Source of the DNA: an uncultured Eubacteriales bacterium
Lineage (GTDB): Bacteria > Bacillota > Clostridia > Peptostreptococcales > Anaerovoracaceae
Length of the DNA stretch: 64,000 bases
Direction of reading: 5' to 3'
Assembly: GCA_902786815.1 (NCBI GenBank)
Contig: CADADV010000004.1
Coordinates: forward strand, 58,852 to 122,851
Positions 1 through 8,710 of the stretch are shown here, in pieces (positions within the stretch are counted from its first letter, which is position 1; each line of letters begins with the position of its first letter). A program made the position numbers and the translations under genes. The notes beneath the pieces were generated by a model, which was not told the DNA's origin, did no database searches, and was given only the letters and a program-made list of their open reading frames with translations.

Positions 1-1
1 C

Positions 2-430
2 CCTGTCAACATGGAACTGTGCGAGGATCTGGGGCTTGATGAAGATATGTACTCTGTTTCGATTCCTCTCGGTGCCACCATCAATATGAGCGGTGCGGCA
101 GTCACTATCACAACATTTTCACTTTCGGCAGCCTATACGATGGATATTCCTGTCTCAGTCGGCATGGCCATCGTACTCAGCTTCGTGGGAGCATTCTCAG
201 CCTGCGGCGCATCCGGCGTTGCCGGCGGATCCCTTCTGCTGATTCCGCTTGGATGCTCGCTGTTCGGCGTATCACCGGATGTTGCCATGGCATTCGTCGG
301 TGTCGGATTCATCATCGGCGTGATCCAGGACTCCATGGAGACAGCGCTGAACTCCTCCGGAGATGCGATTTTCACCGCGACCGCCGAGTTCAGAGAATGG
401 AAAAAAGAGGGGCGTGCGCTCCCTCTCTGA
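2..430 (+). CDS. sstT: Sodium:serine/threonine symporter, C-terminal part (partial)
   Basis: Only the last ~143 residues are in the window; the frame is open back to base 2, so the gene begins outside. The visible part reads like the C-terminal half of SstT in the dicarboxylate/amino acid:cation symporter family: a PVN segment, a [12 protein letters not shown] loop typical of the substrate-binding region, and a small-residue-rich re-entrant hairpin ([11 protein letters not shown]) before the last helix. The family imports serine and threonine with Na+ across the cytoplasmic membrane. The TGA stop is followed by a clear intrinsic terminator at 461-493. Other members of the glutamate-symporter family cannot be excluded because the N-terminal half is missing. 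Confidence 0.8.
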   Translation, partial: PVNMELCEDLGLDEDMYSVSIPLGATINMSGAAVTITTFSLSAAYTMDIPVSVGMAIVLSFVGAFSACGASGVAGGSLLLIPLGCSLFGVSPDVAMAFVGVGFIIGVIQDSMETALNSSGDAIFTATAEFREWKKEGRALPL

Positions 431-460
431 TAATGATCTGACATCTGATTGTTATTACAG

Positions 461-493
461 CCGGGAAAATCATTTGGTTTTCCCGGTTTTTTT
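461..493 (+). terminator. Intrinsic terminator of the sstT-like gene
   Basis: A 9-bp perfect stem, CCGGGAAAA (461-469) with TTTTCCCGG (478-486), has an 8-nt loop and is followed by seven T residues. It lies 30 bases after the symporter stop and just before the convergent PHP gene end. Confidence 0.9.
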
Positions 494-501
494 ATCCTGT
501 T

Positions 502-1374
502 TTACTTTCTTCTTTGTTTTTTCCCTTCTTTTGACTCTTTGAATTCCTTTTGTATTTCTTCCCACTTTATTTCAAACTTATGCGCCAGTTCGCCCCTGTG
601 GGTGAGTCTGTAATGGCCGAGTTTTCTATGGGCAGACCGAACCTTGCCAATGCCTCGGTTATAGAACTTGTATCCCAGGACGCCCGTCCAATGCTCCTTG
701 GCTTTGCCGCTCCTGGTCTCTTCCCTCTCCGTTCCGGAAGCATTGATTTTTGCTCCGCTGATTACTGCATTGATGAAGTCATTGTTGCATCTGATCTCCG
801 CGTCGATTTCCGTGCAGGCCATGCCCAGATACTCCGCTTTGTGTGCATCGGTCCCTGCAATGCCCGGCAGTTCGTATTTCGCCGCCAGTTCGCCCGCCAG
901 CTGATTGGATACGGGGGACTCGCAGGTGTTGAAGGTCTCAATAAAATCCAGCTCATCGATCAGATCGTAATTCATGATCGTAAATCCCATTGCTGAAGAT
1001 GACGCGGCCCCGAAAGGATGCGCCAGCCCCAGTACTCCGCCGCAGGAATGTACAACATGGATGAGTTTGCGCAGGCGCATTCCCCTGATGTGGAAGAGCC
1101 TGATATACATGTCGTCCGGCATGACGATCAGAACATGCCCGGCGTCCTTCGTGTCATATTCTATTCCCCGGATCACCGTAAAGTTCTCAAACTCTTCCTG
1201 CAGTTCCGGCATTGCACGGAGTTTATCAAAAGCTTTGCATCCCTTATATGAGTTGTGGTCGGAGATCATGAACCCGTCATAACCCAGTTTCCTGTATTCG
1301 CTGATGTATTTCAGTATGGATACTTTTGAATCCAGTGATCCCTCTCTTGTGTGACAATGTAAATCGAATTTCAT
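502..1374 (-). CDS. PHP-domain metal-dependent phosphoesterase
   Basis: A 290-residue protein with the PHP (polymerase and histidinol phosphatase) signature: metal-binding HxH at residues 6-8 (HCHT), SDH at 38-40, HPF near residue 119 and GTDAH at 174-178. These residues normally hold two or three metal ions that hydrolyse phosphoesters; the substrate of stand-alone members such as this is usually unknown, with 3',5'-nucleotide and RNase-AM-like activities known for relatives. The last ~20 residues are a lysine/glutamate-rich tail. It lies 16 bases after the CDF transporter gene on the same strand and may share its transcript. A GGGTG Shine-Dalgarno precedes the ATG. Confidence 0.85.
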   Translation of the reverse strand: MKFDLHCHTREGSLDSKVSILKYISEYRKLGYDGFMISDHNSYKGCKAFDKLRAMPELQEEFENFTVIRGIEYDTKDAGHVLIVMPDDMYIRLFHIRGMRLRKLIHVVHSCGGVLGLAHPFGAASSSAMGFTIMNYDLIDELDFIETFNTCESPVSNQLAGELAAKYELPGIAGTDAHKAEYLGMACTEIDAEIRCNNDFINAVISGAKINASGTEREETRSGKAKEHWTGVLGYKFYNRGIGKVRSAHRKLGHYRLTHRGELAHKFEIKWEEIQKEFKESKEGKKQRRK

Positions 1375-1390
1375 TTCATTTACACCCTTT

Positions 1391-2557
1391 CTATATGAAT
1401 GACTGATCGAAATTGATAACGATCTCGTACTGGCTGCCTTCTCTTTTGACGGCGTCCTCCAGCTGCTTGCGGATCTCTTCTCTTGATACCTTCATCCCCG
1501 GTGTGAGCACCAAATCAAATATGATGTTTGTATGGGTCGTTCCCGGCACAACACGCAGATCATGATAACTCTCAACGCCGTCGATGTCCATGATGGTCTG
1601 CGCGACCACTTCCTGCATTCTGATTCTCACAGGATCGTCAAGCACGATCGGGTCCATATGACATGCTGCGTTGATGTTCATTTTCTCGTCCAGTTCCCGC
1701 TCGATCCGATCGATCACATCGTGTATCTCCAGAATATCACCGCGCGAATCCACTTCCGCATGGAAAGACGCGAAAGTCCTTCCCGGTCCGTAGTTGTAGA
1801 TGACCAGATCATGTACGCCGATGACCTCAGGATGTGACATGATGATATTGTGCATCTCGTCAACGACTTCCCTGTCCGGCGGCTCCCCGAGCAGCGGATT
1901 GATGGTCTCTCGGATCAGACTGACGCCGGAATACAGGATGAACAGGGAAACGATGCATCCCATGTACCCGTCCAGATCATAACCTGTGAAGTGATGCACC
2001 AGCATGCCGATCACAATGATAATGCTGGTGATCACATCGTTCCGATTATCTGTTCCTGCCGCAATGACCGGCAGGGAATTGATATGTCTTCCGGTCGCAA
2101 TGGTGAACAGCGCCTGAGACCCCTTCAGCAGGATCGCAAACACCATAAAACCCACCATGAGCCACGAAAAGTCCGTAGGCTGAGGGTGGATGCATTTGTC
2201 GACAGAGTTCTTCAGAAGCTCGAATCCGACGATCAGAACGATCGCTGAGACCACAAGACTGCATAGGTATTCCACCCGGGCGTGCCCATAGGGGTGATTT
2301 TTGTCGGCAGGCTTTCTGGCGATCCGCGCGCCAATCAGCGTGATCAGCGCAGCAACTGAATCCGCCATATCGTGAGCACCGTCAGCGACCACTGCAATCG
2401 AATGGATCCCCAGGCCCAAAATGATCTTCACAACACAAAGAACACTGTTCACAACAATGCCCAGCGTTCCCGTCAGCTTCGTATACCGACCCCTTACCTC
2501 CGGATCCTTGTAATTCTCATAGTCCTTAACGAACTTCCTCCACAAAAACTCTTTCAT
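1391..2557 (-). CDS. Cation diffusion facilitator (CDF) family metal exporter
   Basis: 388 residues with about six hydrophobic helices and the CDF metal site in helix 2 (VADGAHDMADS, residues 57-67). The cytosolic C-terminal region carries the family CHMDP segment near residue 305 and is followed by a second domain-sized stretch to residue 388, so it is longer than the ~300-residue core family. CDF proteins export Zn, Mn, Fe or Co in exchange for protons; the metal cannot be told here. A TATAAT box (2566-2571, minus strand) ends only eight bases before the ATG, so the mRNA would have almost no leader unless it starts farther upstream. Confidence 0.88.
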   Translation of the reverse strand: MKEFLWRKFVKDYENYKDPEVRGRYTKLTGTLGIVVNSVLCVVKIILGLGIHSIAVVADGAHDMADSVAALITLIGARIARKPADKNHPYGHARVEYLCSLVVSAIVLIVGFELLKNSVDKCIHPQPTDFSWLMVGFMVFAILLKGSQALFTIATGRHINSLPVIAAGTDNRNDVITSIIIVIGMLVHHFTGYDLDGYMGCIVSLFILYSGVSLIRETINPLLGEPPDREVVDEMHNIIMSHPEVIGVHDLVIYNYGPGRTFASFHAEVDSRGDILEIHDVIDRIERELDEKMNINAACHMDPIVLDDPVRIRMQEVVAQTIMDIDGVESYHDLRVVPGTTHTNIIFDLVLTPGMKVSREEIRKQLEDAVKREGSQYEIVINFDQSFI

Positions 2558-2618
2558 ACGCCCCCATTATACCCCATCCCCGACCAAGTTGCATTCATTA
2601 AAGTCGCATTCATCATAT

Positions 2619-2902
2619 AAAAAGACCGATAGGCAGTGAACGAGGCGACTTCCGCAGGAGCATTTACAGCCAAAGGTGATACAGTAGCGTTCAAGTACTA
2701 AAAAAGACCGATAGGCAGTGAGCGAGGCGGCTTCCGCAAGAGCTGCTACGATCACAGGCAAAATGAACATAGAGAATAGTAAAATCCCGGACATGTTTGA
2801 GAGCGTTAGCTCGAGTTTGTCCGGGATTCTATTCTCTGTAAATGAGCCGTAGTGATCGTCAGCGATGAGGACTTAGCCTCGCTTACTTCCTATCGGCCTT
2901 TT
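2619..2902 (-). repeat. Large structured hairpin element, copy 1, with a duplicated half-unit
   Basis: The gap between the nfnB and CDF genes is filled by this element. Outer stem: 2703-2728 pairs with 2876-2901, 26 positions with about three mismatches or wobbles. A second stem joins 2741-2754 with 2853-2864, with a small bulge. An inner hairpin at 2761-2846 ends in a loop with its own mini-stem (GAGC/GCTC). The left arm and its TTCCGCAGGAG motif are duplicated at 2619-2661. On the minus strand both half-units end in CCTATCGGTC followed by T5-T6, so the element may also terminate nfnB transcripts. The inner hairpin and GAGGACTTAGCC are shared with copy 2 at 36478-36684. The strand given assumes it is read with the genes upstream. 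The small open frame at 2567-2794 inside it is not believed. Confidence 0.75.
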
Positions 2903-2916
2903 ATTGCTTTTGCATG

Positions 2917-4305
2917 CTACTTGCTCAGGTACTCATCCATGGACGCCGCGGCAACTTTGCCCGCACCCATCGCCTTGATAACAGTAGCTGCACCTGTTAC
3001 AGCGTCGCCGCCTGCGAAGATGCCGTCACGGTTTGTAGCAGCCGCATCATCCGTTCCGATGCCGCCTCTCTTGTTGGCTTCCAGCTGATCCGTTGTGTCG
3101 AGGATCAGTGTGTTCAGCTTAGTTCCGATGGACATGATGACCATGTCGACAGGAACTTCGAAGTTGGAGCCTTCGATCGGAATCGGTCTTCTTCTTCCGG
3201 AAGCATCCGGTTCGCCCAGTTCCATCTGAACGCATTCGATGGCCTTTACATTACCGTCCTCGTCTCCAAGGATCTGAACAGGATTGTGCAGCAATTTGAA
3301 GATGCATCCTTCCTCAATCGCGTGGTGAACTTCTTCTGCTCTTGCAGGCAGTTCTTCCATGCTTCTTCTGTAGATGACATATACTTCGCTTGCACCCATT
3401 CTCTTAGCACATCTGGCAGCGTCCATTGCAACGTTTCCGCCGCCGACAACTGCGATTCTGTCACCGTGCATGATCGGAGTATCGTATTCAGGCAGGTATG
3501 CCTTCATCAGGTTGATTCTTGTCAGATACTCGTTCGCTGAGCAAACGCCGATCAGGTTCTCGCCCGGGATGTTCATGAAGGAAGGAAGTCCTGCACCGGT
3601 TCCGATGAATACGGATTCGAATCCTTCTTCTTTCATGAGTTCATCGACTGTGATCGCTCTGCCGACAACTGCGTCTGTGACGAACTTGACGCCTTTGGCT
3701 TCCAGTTTGGATACTTCTGCAGCTACGATTTCCTTCGGAAGTCTGAACTGCGGGATTCCGTAAACCAGTACGCCTCCTGTCTTATGCAGTGCTTCGAATA
3801 CTGTAACTTCATAGCCTTTGTTGACCAGATCTCCGGCACAGGCCAGCCCTGCCGGACCGGCTCCGATGATTGCAACCTTGTGGCCGTTGGACTCTACAGG
3901 AGGAATCTCCTCGTCACCGTAGTGTGCCGCATGCCAGTCAGCAGCAAATCTTTCAAGTCTTCCGATGGCAACAGGCTCACCCTTTGCACAGCGTGTGCAG
4001 ACACCCTGGCACTGGTTCTCCTGCGGGCAGACTCTTCCGCAGATAGCAGGAAGTGAACTGTCTTCGGAAATGATCTGATATGCTTCTTCGAACTCGCCGA
4101 TTGCGATCTGTGCGATGAAGTCAGGAATCTTGATATTTACAGGGCATCCTGAAACGCAAGGCTTTTTGCGGCACTTGAGGCATCTCATGGCCTCTCTGAT
4201 CGCCATTTCTTCAGTATAGCCTTCTGCGACCTCCAGGAAGTTTTTGTTTCTAACGTCTGGTGCCTGTTCAGGCATCGGGTTCTGTTCTTTTACGAGATTA
4301 ATCAT
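2917..4305 (-). CDS. nfnB: NfnB: NADPH-binding subunit of electron-bifurcating NADH-dependent ferredoxin:NADP+ oxidoreductase
   Basis: 462 residues from an ATG at 4305 with a GGAGGTG Shine-Dalgarno; the upstream GTG at 4317 lies inside that site and is rejected. The N-terminus has the Cys cluster CLKCRKKPC-x3-C (about 41-53) and a second set (CGRVCP, CQGVC) for two [4Fe-4S] centres. FAD binding is shown by VAIIGAGPAGLACAG and NADPH binding by IAVVGGGNVAMDAARC. The family resembles the glutamate synthase small subunit; the paired NfnA gene just upstream (8-base overlap) makes NfnB the better call than GltD. With NfnA it couples NADPH, NAD+ and ferredoxin. Cytoplasmic. Confidence 0.88.
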   Translation of the reverse strand: MINLVKEQNPMPEQAPDVRNKNFLEVAEGYTEEMAIREAMRCLKCRKKPCVSGCPVNIKIPDFIAQIAIGEFEEAYQIISEDSSLPAICGRVCPQENQCQGVCTRCAKGEPVAIGRLERFAADWHAAHYGDEEIPPVESNGHKVAIIGAGPAGLACAGDLVNKGYEVTVFEALHKTGGVLVYGIPQFRLPKEIVAAEVSKLEAKGVKFVTDAVVGRAITVDELMKEEGFESVFIGTGAGLPSFMNIPGENLIGVCSANEYLTRINLMKAYLPEYDTPIMHGDRIAVVGGGNVAMDAARCAKRMGASEVYVIYRRSMEELPARAEEVHHAIEEGCIFKLLHNPVQILGDEDGNVKAIECVQMELGEPDASGRRRPIPIEGSNFEVPVDMVIMSIGTKLNTLILDTTDQLEANKRGGIGTDDAAATNRDGIFAGGDAVTGAATVIKAMGAGKVAAASMDEYLSK

Positions 4306-5146
4306 GGTAACGAACACCTCCTGTCAATCTGCATACATGTGCTCTGTCCTCAGCTTCCTGATCCTTGTAGTAGTTGGATCTCTTGATGAGGTCGTCCCAG
4401 TCTACCAGTGATCCGTCAAATTCAGGACCGTCAACACATACGAACTTGTCTTCTCCGCCGATCTTGCATCTGCAGCCGCCGCACATTCCTGTGCCGTCGA
4501 TCATATATGCTGTCAGGGATGCGATCGAGTGGATGCCGTAGTCAGCTGCCATCTTGCAGGTGAACTTCATCATCATCGGAGGTCCTACTGCAACGATTTC
4601 ATCATATTCTTTGCCGGATTCGATGAGCTCCTTCAGCTTATCTGTAGTGAATCCCTTTTCGCCGTATGTACCGTCGTCTGTCATCATGTAGAGGTTGTCG
4701 ACGCCGGCTCTGAATTCATCTTCCAGGATTACGAGGTCTTTGCTCTTGTATCCGCAGATCATGTCAACTTCCACACCGTGATCGTGCATGCCGCATGCGA
4801 GCGGATATGCCAGGGCGTTTCCAGTACCGCCGCCTACGACGCAGACCTTCTTGAGGCCGTCCATGTTGGTCGGCTTGCCGAGTGGTCCGACAACGTCCAG
4901 AAGGTATTCACCCTCCTGAAGCTGTGACATGAGCATTGTTGTTCTGCCTACTGCCGCGAAAATCAGGTCGATCGTTCCGGCTTCGGAATCGTGTCCCGCC
5001 ATGGTGAGCGGAATTCTTTCACCGTATTCATCGGTGATCAGGATAACGAACTGTCCCGGTTTTGCCTTGCGAGCTACGAGAGGAGCTTCAATTACAAGCC
5101 AGAACATGTTATCGTTCAACTGTCTTCTTTTTACTACTTTAAACAT
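4298..5146 (-). CDS. nfnA: NfnA: ferredoxin-NADP+ reductase-like subunit of the bifurcating transhydrogenase
   Basis: 282 residues, the usual size. The N-terminal half is an FAD-binding barrel of the ferredoxin reductase type (IPLTMAGHD, then the PLGKPTN stretch), followed by a nucleotide-binding GGGTGNALAYPLA segment near residue 105, and a C-terminal [2Fe-2S] cysteine group (MCGGCRCKIGG plus a later FVCVDGPEFD). This layout is that of NfnA and of dihydroorotate dehydrogenase electron-transfer subunits; the NfnB gene directly downstream decides for NfnA. It lies 17 bases after nifJ, so reduced ferredoxin from pyruvate oxidation and its consumer are made together. Confidence 0.87.
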   Translation of the reverse strand: MFKVVKRRQLNDNMFWLVIEAPLVARKAKPGQFVILITDEYGERIPLTMAGHDSEAGTIDLIFAAVGRTTMLMSQLQEGEYLLDVVGPLGKPTNMDGLKKVCVVGGGTGNALAYPLACGMHDHGVEVDMICGYKSKDLVILEDEFRAGVDNLYMMTDDGTYGEKGFTTDKLKELIESGKEYDEIVAVGPPMMMKFTCKMAADYGIHSIASLTAYMIDGTGMCGGCRCKIGGEDKFVCVDGPEFDGSLVDWDDLIKRSNYYKDQEAEDRAHVCRLTGGVRYHD

Positions 5147-5163
5147 TGAATCTACTCCTTTCT

Positions 5164-8100
5164 CTAGTTATTCTCAAGGCTCTTCTTCTGCTCAACCAGT
5201 TTCCTGTATCTATCCATAGCGAATCTCTCGGATTCTGTGAAGAGTTTTTCAGCTCTTTCCGGATTCTTGAGCTTCAGTGAGTTGTATCTTACTTCGCCCA
5301 TCAGGAAGTCTTCATAGTTGTCTGTTGGAGGAGCACTGTCGACGGACAGCGGATTCTTCTTCTCAGCAACAGCTGCCGGGTTGTATCTCAGCAGGTTCCA
5401 GTATCCGGCTCTGACCGCATCCTTCATCTCGAGCATTGCCTTGTTCATACCCTTCTTGACGCCGTGGTTGATACATGGAGCGTAGCAGATGATCAGGGAT
5501 GGACCATCGTATGCTTCTGCTTCCTTGATTGCCTTCAGTGTCTGTGCCGGGTTCGCACCCATCGCTACCTGAGCTACATATACGTAACCGTATGCGATCG
5601 CGATCTGTGCCAGATTCTTCTTTGTGACAGCCTTTCCTGCTGCTGCGAACTGTGCAACGGCTCCGATCGGAGTGGACTTGGAGGACTGTCCGCCGGTGTT
5701 GGAGTATACTTCTGTATCGAATACGAGCACGTTTACATTCTCGCCTGATGCCAGTACGTGGTCGAGTCCGCCGTAACCGATATCGTAAGCCCATCCGTCA
5801 CCGCCGAAGATCCACATGGACGGCTTCGGCAGCATATCCTTGTTCTCTACTACGTATACAGCGTCTTCGTCAGACTTGCCTTCACAAGCGGCTGCGAGTG
5901 CATCGCCCATCTTGCCTGCGCAGTCTGCACAGTCCATATTGTCGAGCCATGCCTTAGCCGGCTCAGCAAATTCAGGCTTCTCGGCCAGTCTTTCGACGAC
6001 GTGCTTCATTTCTTCTCTTCTGGTCTTGACTGCGATCGCCATGCCGTATCCGAACTCAGCGTTGTCTTCGAAGAGTGAGTTGCCCCATGCAGGACCCTTA
6101 CCCTCTGCGTTCACTGTGTATGGACAGGATGGTGCTGACAGACCCCAAATGGAGGAACATCCGGTTGCGTTCGCAATGAACATTCTCTCACCAAAGAGCT
6201 GTGTGACCAGCTTAGCGTACGGAGTTTCTCCGCATCCCGGGCATGCGCCTGAGAACTCAAGCAGCGGCTGCAGGAACTGTGACTTCTTGACATTTTCGTC
6301 GCTTCCCAGTTCCTTCTTCGTTCCAACTTCGTGGAAGAGGAAGTCGAAGTCTTTCTGTGCAGCATCCTGGTTGGTTTCTCCGTCGACCATTTCCAGAGCC
6401 TTGTTTCTGGCAGGACATACGTCTGCGCAGGAACCGCATCCGGTACAGTCAAGTGCACTGACGCCGATGGAGAAGAACTTGCTCTTGTCATCCTTGAACG
6501 GAACAGCGATGCCATCGAACTTCTCAGCTTCGTCTGCGTCCATTACGAACGGTCTGATGACTGCGTGCGGACATACATAGGAGCACCAGTTGCACTGCAT
6601 GCACTTGGTGGCATCCCACTTCGGAATATCGATAGCGATGCCTCTCTTCTCGAATGCAGCAGTTCCTGATGGAACAGCACCGTCAGCCAGATCCTTGAAG
6701 ACGGATACCGGAACATCATCTCCGTACATACCGTTTGTCGGCTTCAGTACCTTGTTGATGTAATCTGTGTGTTTCTGGTCTCTGCCTTCTGCCAGTACCT
6801 TCAGGATGTCGCCTTCTGCGTCAGCCCACTCTGCAGGAACTTCTACTTTGTGAACACTGTTTACGCCGGCGTCAACAGCAGCGCAGTTCATATCTACGAT
6901 GTTCTGGCCTTTGCGTCCGTATGTCTTCTTGATAGCGTCCTTCATGTATCCTACTGCATCATCGATCGGCAGGATGTTCGCCAGTTTGAAGAATGCAGCC
7001 TGCAGAACGGTATTGGTTCTGCTGCCGAGACCCAGATCCTTCGCGATCGTTACTGCGTCGCAGGTGTAGAAGTTGATATCATTCTGAGCGATGAATCTCT
7101 TGACGTTTCCAGGCAGTTTCTCTGAAAGCTCTTCATCGGACCATGGACAGTTGAGCAGGAATGTTCCGCCCTTCTTGACGTCCTCGACCATGTAGTATCT
7201 TTCAAGATACGCAGCCTTGTGACAGGCAACGAAATCAGCCTGCTTGACATAATATGTTGAACGTATAGGCTCGTCTCCGAATCTCAGATGTGAGATCGTA
7301 ACGCCGCCTGACTTCTTGGAGTCATACTGGAAGTATGCCTGTGCGTACTTATCCGTATTGTCGCCGATGATCTTGACGCTGTTCTTGTTGGCTCCTACGG
7401 TACCGTCAGCACCGAGTCCCCAGAACTTGCACGCTACTGTGCTGTGCGGAGCAACGTCAGGATTCTCGCTTCCCTGGATGGAGAGGTTCGTTACATCGTC
7501 TTCGATGGACAGTGTGAATTCCGGCTTCGGATCATCTGCCCAAAGGTTTTCATAAACGGCCAGTACATCACCTGGCTGTACGTCCTTGGAACCAAGTCCG
7601 TATCTTCCTCTTGCGACGAACTTGTCTTCGAATTCTGTTCCCTTGATTGCGGAAAGAACGTCCAGATACAGCGGCTCGCCGATTGCACCCGGCTCCTTTG
7701 TTCTGTCCAGAACGGCCAGTTTCTTCACTGTTGACGGAATCTCAGCAACGAAGTGTTTCGCGGAGAACGGTCTGTACAGTCTGACGGAGAGGAGTCCGAC
7801 CTTTTTGCCCTTAGCTGTCAGGTAATCAACAACTTCCTCTGCACAGTCACAGACGGAACCCATTGCGATAATGACTTCTTCTGCATCAGGTGCACCATAG
7901 TATTCATATGGCTTGTACGGTCTGTCTCTTTCGACTCTTTCGCTGACTCTGTTCATGCAGTCGATAATGACGTCGATCTGTTCTTCGTAATTCTGATTGC
8001 ATGCTTCTCTGTGCTGGAAGAATGTCTCAGGCTGTTCCGCTGATCCGATGGCGTGCGGGTGATTCGGGTTCAGAGCGTTTGCCTTGAATCTCTTGACCGC

Positions 8101-8691
8101 ATCCATGTCCAGCATATCCTTCAGCACATCATAGTCCCATGTGTAGATTTTCTGCTGCTCATGGGAAGTTCTGAATCCGTCGAAGAAGTGCAGTACAGGA
8201 ACCTTGCCTTCAATTGCGGAAAGATGTGCGACAGCAGCCAGGTCCATGACCTCCTGCGGGCTTCTGGAGCACAGCATCGCGAAACCGGTCTGTCTGCATG
8301 CCATGACGTCGGAGTGATCTCCGAAGATGTTCAGTGCGTGTGTTGAAATAGTTCTTGCTGCAACGTGGATGACCGTAGGTGTTTCCTCTGCAGCCAGTTT
8401 ATACATATTCGGGATCATCAGGAGCAGACCCTGTGATGCGGTGAATGTCGTTGTCAGCGCACCTGCAGCAACAGCACCGTGTACAGCACCTGCTGCGCCG
8501 CCTTCTGATTCCATTTCTACGACTTTGACTTCTTCGCCAAAGATGTTTTTCCTATTCACGGATGCCCATGCATCTACGTTTTCAGCCATGACAGATGATG
8601 GTGTGATAGGATAGATTGCTGCTACTTCTGAGAACGCATATGCAACATGTGCAGCTGCAGTGTTGCCGTCCATTGTTTTTCTAGCTCTCAT
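5164..8691 (-). CDS. nifJ: Pyruvate:ferredoxin (flavodoxin) oxidoreductase
   Basis: About 1175 residues in one chain, the normal length of homodimeric PFOR. It oxidises pyruvate with CoA to acetyl-CoA and CO2, passing electrons to ferredoxin. Seen in order: N-terminal domain I (AYAFSEVAAIYPITPSS), the transketolase-C-like domain, the linking EKR region, a two-cluster ferredoxin domain (CMQCNWCSYVCPH and CTGCGSCADVCPA), and the C-terminal thiamine diphosphate domain (GACPGCGETPY, GDGWAYDIGYGG, NTGGQSS). The open frame extends to 8796, but the start at 8691 has AAAGGAGAT eight bases ahead and begins at the family N-terminus (MRARKTMDGN). It is the second gene of the polyferredoxin-nifJ-nfnAB operon. 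Confidence 0.96.
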   Translation of the reverse strand: MRARKTMDGNTAAAHVAYAFSEVAAIYPITPSSVMAENVDAWASVNRKNIFGEEVKVVEMESEGGAAGAVHGAVAAGALTTTFTASQGLLLMIPNMYKLAAEETPTVIHVAARTISTHALNIFGDHSDVMACRQTGFAMLCSRSPQEVMDLAAVAHLSAIEGKVPVLHFFDGFRTSHEQQKIYTWDYDVLKDMLDMDAVKRFKANALNPNHPHAIGSAEQPETFFQHREACNQNYEEQIDVIIDCMNRVSERVERDRPYKPYEYYGAPDAEEVIIAMGSVCDCAEEVVDYLTAKGKKVGLLSVRLYRPFSAKHFVAEIPSTVKKLAVLDRTKEPGAIGEPLYLDVLSAIKGTEFEDKFVARGRYGLGSKDVQPGDVLAVYENLWADDPKPEFTLSIEDDVTNLSIQGSENPDVAPHSTVACKFWGLGADGTVGANKNSVKIIGDNTDKYAQAYFQYDSKKSGGVTISHLRFGDEPIRSTYYVKQADFVACHKAAYLERYYMVEDVKKGGTFLLNCPWSDEELSEKLPGNVKRFIAQNDINFYTCDAVTIAKDLGLGSRTNTVLQAAFFKLANILPIDDAVGYMKDAIKKTYGRKGQNIVDMNCAAVDAGVNSVHKVEVPAEWADAEGDILKVLAEGRDQKHTDYINKVLKPTNGMYGDDVPVSVFKDLADGAVPSGTAAFEKRGIAIDIPKWDATKCMQCNWCSYVCPHAVIRPFVMDADEAEKFDGIAVPFKDDKSKFFSIGVSALDCTGCGSCADVCPARNKALEMVDGETNQDAAQKDFDFLFHEVGTKKELGSDENVKKSQFLQPLLEFSGACPGCGETPYAKLVTQLFGERMFIANATGCSSIWGLSAPSCPYTVNAEGKGPAWGNSLFEDNAEFGYGMAIAVKTRREEMKHVVERLAEKPEFAEPAKAWLDNMDCADCAGKMGDALAAACEGKSDEDAVYVVENKDMLPKPSMWIFGGDGWAYDIGYGGLDHVLASGENVNVLVFDTEVYSNTGGQSSKSTPIGAVAQFAAAGKAVTKKNLAQIAIAYGYVYVAQVAMGANPAQTLKAIKEAEAYDGPSLIICYAPCINHGVKKGMNKAMLEMKDAVRAGYWNLLRYNPAAVAEKKNPLSVDSAPPTDNYEDFLMGEVRYNSLKLKNPERAEKLFTESERFAMDRYRKLVEQKKSLENN

Positions 8692-8710
8692 TCTGCTATC
8701 TCCTTTCATC

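Noticed and set aside
2567-2794. 75-residue open frame on the minus strand
   Set aside because: It runs through the structured hairpin element; the apparent repeat peptide simply reflects the duplicated arm.
2619-2902. Retron or intron RNA
   Set aside because: No reverse transcriptase or intron protein is near either copy, and no intron-end sequences were seen.
4306-4317. GTG at 4317 as start of nfnB
   Set aside because: It lies inside the GGAGGTG ribosome-binding site; the ATG at 4305 is correctly spaced.
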